Source of the DNA: Polysphondylium violaceum
Taxonomy: Eukaryota; Evosea; Eumycetozoa; Dictyosteliales; Dictyosteliaceae
Direction of reading: 5' to 3'
DNA length: 23,072 bases
NCBI GenBank assembly: GCA_000277445.1
Contig: AJWJ01000382.1
Span: forward strand, 1 to 23,072
Shown piece after piece: positions 19,883-23,072 of this stretch. Every line of letters starts with the position of its first letter. Positions within the stretch are counted from its first letter, which is position 1. The notes under the pieces were generated by a model. That model ran no database searches. It was not told the DNA's origin and saw only the letters and a list, made by a program, of their open reading frames with translations. The position numbers were made by a program, and so were the translations under genes.

Positions 19883-21826
19883 ATGCTTAGATACTTTATT
19901 GATAAAACCTATCAATTTAAACTAAACACTTTAAACAATAATGCTGTTTTTAGTAGTTTATCCTCATTAAATAATAGATTTTATGTAAAAACAACAACAA
20001 ATCATAAAGATAATATATCAACACTTGGTAAAAGAGAAAAGATAAATAGAGATGGTTTGGATAAAAAAGGAAAATCTCAACATTTAAGAAATAATAAGAG
20101 TATATCGAATACACCATTTAAAGTTGGTGAATCTAAAAAGCACGAAGGAAATAGAACTCGTTATTTTAATAGTTTATATGGTAATAAAGAATTGGCATCA
20201 ACAGAAGGATTTAAAAAAAATGTAAAATCATATAATCAAACTACTACTACTACTAAATCAAGATCAGCAACAAATACAAAACAAGAATCAAGATCAACAG
20301 AAAAATTAGATAAAAGAATAGTATTTAATCAATTGGATGATAAAACATTACAAATTTTATCAAGTAATAAAGATAATGATGGATTGGTACCAGAACTTAA
20401 TAAATTTGGTACAGGTCAAGCATTTAGTAGACTTGGTTTGGTGTCACCTTTGGTTAAAGCATTAAGACAAGAATTTACGATTAGTATACCTTCTTCTATT
20501 CAACAATTGGCCATACCAGAGATATTAAAGAGTCACAAAGATGTTTTATTTTGTTCTCAAACTGGTACAGGTAAAACCTTGGCTTATCTTTTACCAATTA
20601 TTCAAAATTTAAAAAAACAAGATATACTAGATTATCAAGACTCTCTAAAAGATGAACAAGCCAAACTAAAAGATAAAGAAATTAAAAAATCAATGAAAAA
20701 CAAAGAACTACTTGAAGATTTAGAATCTAATAAAGAATTGGATAAACAAAATGAAGATAATGAACAAGAAGAAGAAGAAGAGGATTTTGATAATATCAAA
20801 GAAGAAGAAGAAGAAGTAAATGAATTAACAAATAAAAAAGAATTACCAGGTAGACCAAAAGCAATTATTTTATTACCAACCAGAGAATTGGCTCATCAAG
20901 TAATGAAGGTGGCTAAAAAATTATCACATGAAGGTAGATTTAGTTGTACAGCAGTTTGTAGTGGAGCAGGTGATTTCCCAAAACTAAGAAAGACTTATAA
21001 AAATGAAGCAATCGATTTGTTGGTCACAACTCCAGGCACACTAAACAAATTGATCAAATCAAAGAAAATATTCTTTGGTCAATTGAAATATATAGTTGTC
21101 GATGAAGCAGATTCTATGTTTACCTCTGGCAAAGGTTTTAATGAAGAGTTGCCCTCTATATTGGAACCCATTAAATATAGATTACAACATAAAGATGAGC
21201 CAGGTTTAAAGCCTATTCATGGTATAGTTTGTAGTGCAACTCTTACAGATCAATTGGTCAACAGTATCAATGGTTTATTCCCAAACATTACAAAACTATC
21301 AACCAAAGCCATTCATAAATCAGTCAACTCTCTGGAACAAAGATTTATAAAGGTCACTGGTGGTGGTGATAAACATGATTCTCTCAGAAAAGCAATCAAT
21401 TATAAACCCAATGCCAAGACATTGATCTTTTGTAATAATCCAGCCTCTTGTCGATCTACTCAATACTTTTTAGAGGAAAATGGCTTTAAAGCAACATCTA
21501 TGCATGCCGAACTACCTTTGGTTAGAAGAGCTAAACATTGGAAATCATTTTTACAAGGAGATTCTCAATTTTTAGTATGTACAGATATCATTTCAAGAGG
21601 TATTGATATTGGTAATGTTGAGCATGTTGTTATTTTTGATTTCCCTTCAAATCCAATAGATTATCTTCATAGAATTGGTAGAACTGCTAGAGCTGGTAAT
21701 AAAGGGTTGGTAACTTGTTTAATCGTTAAAAAAGATGAAGTATTGGCCCACGCTATTCAAAATTCAATTCAAAAAGGTTTTACTTTGGAAAGTTTATCTT
21801 CAAATAAAAGATTAAATAAAAAGTAA
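19883..21826 (+). CDS. DEAD-box RNA helicase, probably mitochondrial
   Basis: An intron-less frame of 647 residues from ATG 19883. DEAD-box proteins use ATP to remodel RNA or RNPs. All core motifs are visible in order: Q motif region (FSRLGLVSPLVKAL...SSIQQLAIP, about 175-210), motif I SQTGTGKT (225-232), Ia PTREL (332-336), Ib TPGTL, II DEAD (407-410), III SAT (about 451-453), IV LIFC, V SRGID and VI HRIGRTAR (596-603). The N-terminus (MLRYFIDKTYQFKLNTL...) is basic and hydroxylated with few acids, like a mitochondrial presequence, and is followed by a Lys/Asn/Thr-rich linker to about residue 150. A Lys/Glu-rich insertion of about 80 residues (245-325) sits between motifs I and Ia. It may be a DDX28/MRH4-like ribosome-assembly factor, but the subfamily is inference. 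The C-terminal tail is short. Confidence 0.92.
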   Translation: MLRYFIDKTYQFKLNTLNNNAVFSSLSSLNNRFYVKTTTNHKDNISTLGKREKINRDGLDKKGKSQHLRNNKSISNTPFKVGESKKHEGNRTRYFNSLYGNKELASTEGFKKNVKSYNQTTTTTKSRSATNTKQESRSTEKLDKRIVFNQLDDKTLQILSSNKDNDGLVPELNKFGTGQAFSRLGLVSPLVKALRQEFTISIPSSIQQLAIPEILKSHKDVLFCSQTGTGKTLAYLLPIIQNLKKQDILDYQDSLKDEQAKLKDKEIKKSMKNKELLEDLESNKELDKQNEDNEQEEEEEDFDNIKEEEEEVNELTNKKELPGRPKAIILLPTRELAHQVMKVAKKLSHEGRFSCTAVCSGAGDFPKLRKTYKNEAIDLLVTTPGTLNKLIKSKKIFFGQLKYIVVDEADSMFTSGKGFNEELPSILEPIKYRLQHKDEPGLKPIHGIVCSATLTDQLVNSINGLFPNITKLSTKAIHKSVNSLEQRFIKVTGGGDKHDSLRKAINYKPNAKTLIFCNNPASCRSTQYFLEENGFKATSMHAELPLVRRAKHWKSFLQGDSQFLVCTDIISRGIDIGNVEHVVIFDFPSNPIDYLHRIGRTARAGNKGLVTCLIVKKDEVLAHAIQNSIQKGFTLESLSSNKRLNKK

Positions 21827-22014
21827 ATAGAAAAAAGATATATTAAAATAATAATGTAGGATATTGTTTTTCTAAATTTAAAATTTAAATTATTCCTTTG
21901 TGTGAGGGGTATCAATTACTTTGAGGTGGGGGAGAAGCAATAAATCTATTTTAAAATCTGTGATGCACAAAAAAAAAGTATAAATTGGAATTAATTTATC
22001 AAGTTGTTACAAAA
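21827..22014. other. Short intergenic gap after the DEAD-box gene
   Basis: AT-rich sequence with a G-rich patch (TTGAGGTGGGGGAGAAG, about 21920-21936). No exon is visible. Confidence 0.5.
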
Positions 22015-22430
22015 ATGAATTTTGGAATATCAACGCCTACAGTAAATGTAAATAATGATAGAGTTGGCGATATTTATATTTTAAAAAACATAATAGTTTG
22101 AATCATCACCAATCTGATTTAAATCATTATCTTCATTTTGTTTTGATTATTGATGTGGCTGGTGAATCTTGTGATTCAAAAGTAGTTGGCATTGCATATG
22201 AATTGGTTTTAATCAATAATAAGAAAATGGTGGATTTTAAACCAAAATGGATTCAAGTTGATCGTAAAGGTGTAGACTTAAAAATTCTAATCGATTAGAA
22301 ATGTTTATCATCATAATCAACCTCAAATGTGGGCTTTACAGTTGGCTGTCTCTATAACTCTTATGGTTTATCATCCTCTAATAACTGTGTATCTCTTTGG
22401 TCTATAAATGTAAATAGTCAATTATTCACT
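22015..22430 (+). pseudogene. Decayed coding remnant of unknown origin
   Basis: Three consecutive protein-like stretches follow one another in different plus-strand frames. The first starts MNFGISTPTVNVNNDRVGD, the second includes HYLHFVLIIDVAGESCDSK and VDFKPKWIQVDRKG, and the third includes QPQMWALQLAVSITLMVYHP. Codon use looks coding in each, yet about two breaks in frame separate them and no GT..AG intron reconciles them. I do not recognise a family. It could be a dead copy of a host gene or the edge of an old element; no terminal repeats were found. Confidence is moderate that it once coded. Confidence 0.4.
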
Positions 22431-22892
22431 AAAAAGATCTGTCTACTTTTAGGAGTATATTGGATTGATTAGTAACAAAAAAATGAACGGGAAAATTTCC
22501 CGAATGTTTTCTTTTTTGAAGGTAATGTTAGTTCTCATTTCTCGTTCAAAAAGTTGTGCTGGTGAGAGGGAATTTAAACACAATATTGAATATTATTTAA
22601 AGTTGCCCTTATAGATTGGGGTAAAAATTATATATGAATTTTTTTGTTTTGCCCCTCCTTCAATTTTTATTTTATGAGTTAATTTAAAAGATTATGGGTA
22701 ATCGGAAGTTTTCGTCGAATAGGGAGCTGTTCCCACAAGATATTACATAGTCTGTAAAGACTATCTGTATAGTGATTAGTAATTGTGATGAACTAAGATA
22801 ACTATTAAACACTAAGATAAACTTTCCCATTATTTATGAACTTTTTCAATTTATTTAAATATTACTAAATGCTCCTAAAAAATCATCGCATA
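22431..22892. other. Intergenic region with a GC palindrome, upstream of tRNA-Val
   Basis: No exon is convincing. A perfect palindrome CGGGAAA-A-TTTCCCG lies at 22488-22502. TTATGGGT at 22692-22699 is the reverse complement of ACCCATAA, which resembles the upstream element of Dictyostelium small RNA genes, with a TATA-like tatata (22630-22635) about 60 bp to its left. Nothing resembling a retroelement ORF lies next to the tRNA gene. Confidence 0.4.
22488..22502. repeat. Palindrome CGGGAAA-A-TTTCCCG
   Basis: Perfect 7-bp arms surround a single central A in otherwise AT-rich DNA. The form is that of a binding site for a dimeric protein rather than an RNA hairpin, since there is almost no loop. 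No regulator can be named. Confidence 0.45.
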
Positions 22893-22964
22893 AGACTTTT
22901 GGTGTAGTGGTATCACGTCTCCTTCACACGGAGAAGGTCATGGGTTCGAACCCCATAAGGTCTA
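22893..22964 (+). tRNA. tRNA-Val (anticodon CAC)
   Basis: A complete 72-nt cloverleaf without intron. The acceptor stem is AGACTTT/AAGGTCT with one G-U pair. The D arm is GTG...CAC with loop TAGTGGTAT. The anticodon arm is TCTCC-TTCACAC-GGAGA, with CAC at positions 34-36 reading GUG valine codons. The T arm is ATGGG-TTCGAAC-CCCAT, containing the B box GGTTCGAACCC. The discriminator base is A, CCA is not encoded, and a T-rich Pol III terminator follows at about 22967. Confidence 0.95.
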
Positions 22965-23072
22965 GCTTTTTTAAATAATTTTTTTTTTTTGGGCCCAGTT
23001 TTAAAATTATGGGCCGTGCGCACCTGGAGGATATTTTAATAAATAATGGATTTATCCTATTATTTGTTAAAG
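22965..23072. other. tRNA 3' flank
   Basis: The flank starts with TTTT (22967-22970), then a T run at 22979-22990 that can terminate Pol III. It then contains GGGCCC (22991-22996) and GGGCCGTGCGCACC, including the palindrome GTGCGCAC (23016-23023). No further gene is visible before the window ends. Confidence 0.5.

Noticed and set aside
22488-22502. CGGGAAAATTTCCCG as a transcription terminator hairpin
   Set aside because: There is no loop and no adjacent T run in the right place, and intrinsic terminators of this kind are not used by eukaryotic nuclear Pol II genes.
19701-22615. A 16/17-nt match (TAAAGTTGCCCTTRTAG) between the minus strand near 19710-19725 and the plus strand near 22598-22614, as a dispersed repeat
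   Set aside because: Similarity stops outside the core, and a match of this length somewhere in a 23-kb AT-rich window is not surprising by chance.
22431-23072. A tRNA-targeted retrotransposon (TRE type) beside the tRNA-Val gene
   Set aside because: No reverse transcriptase, terminal module or target-site duplication is visible on either side of the tRNA inside the window.
1-23072. CRISPR arrays, bacterial operons or prophage genes
   Set aside because: Spliceosomal introns, Pol III tRNA structure and eukaryotic gene families throughout; no regularly spaced repeats other than simple triplets and dinucleotides.

Overview
The window looks like nuclear chromosomal DNA of a dictyostelid social amoeba. 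It is very AT-rich. Intergenic DNA is full of homopolymeric A and T runs, introns are short (about 50-120 nt) with GTAAGT/GTATGT donors and TAG acceptors, and several proteins carry Asn, Ser, Thr or Gln homopolymer tracts. I cannot tell which species it is.

Left to right, the layout is as follows. (1) A three-exon plus-strand gene for a BET-type chromatin reader with one bromodomain and a NET domain (619-4583). (2) A four-exon minus-strand gene with no long open frame (4764-5622), which I assembled by splicing; it encodes a NadR-like nucleoside kinase with an odd Walker A loop. (3) Facing it across about 390 bp, an intron-less adenine phosphoribosyltransferase gene (6014-6610). (4) A five-exon gene for a secreted protein of unknown function (7217-8421). 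(5) A two-exon gene for the mitochondrial tRNA-modification GTPase MnmE/GTPBP3 (8540-10099). (6) Convergent to it, a two-exon cytosolic-type Hsp70 gene (10222-12253). (7) A UbiA/MenA-type membrane prenyltransferase whose second exon is easily missed (12983-13927). (8) A transportin-like karyopherin beta (14295 to about 16837). (9) A divergent gene for a membrane protein with a lumenal Atg27/MRH-like domain and a cytosolic RING finger (17284-18580). (10) An unrecognised minus-strand gene with an unresolved 5' end (18813 to about 19398). (11) A DEAD-box helicase with a mitochondria-like presequence (19883-21826). (12) A low-complexity tail with a decayed coding remnant (about 22015-22430) and a tRNA-Val(CAC) gene (22893-22964).

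Most of the window is ordinary housekeeping sequence. Functional groupings are loose. The NadR-like kinase and APRT both suggest nucleotide or cofactor salvage and share a divergent promoter interval with a G/T-rich box. MnmE and the DEAD-box helicase are both probably mitochondrial RNA-metabolism proteins and have similar T-run/AAAA/T-run core promoters. Nothing seen here is a mobile element, CRISPR array or biosynthetic cluster. The observations most worth following up are the MRH-TM-RING architecture, the NadR-like protein with a substituted P-loop glycine, the transportin-like protein that lacks the usual acidic loop, and the MenA-type prenyltransferase.
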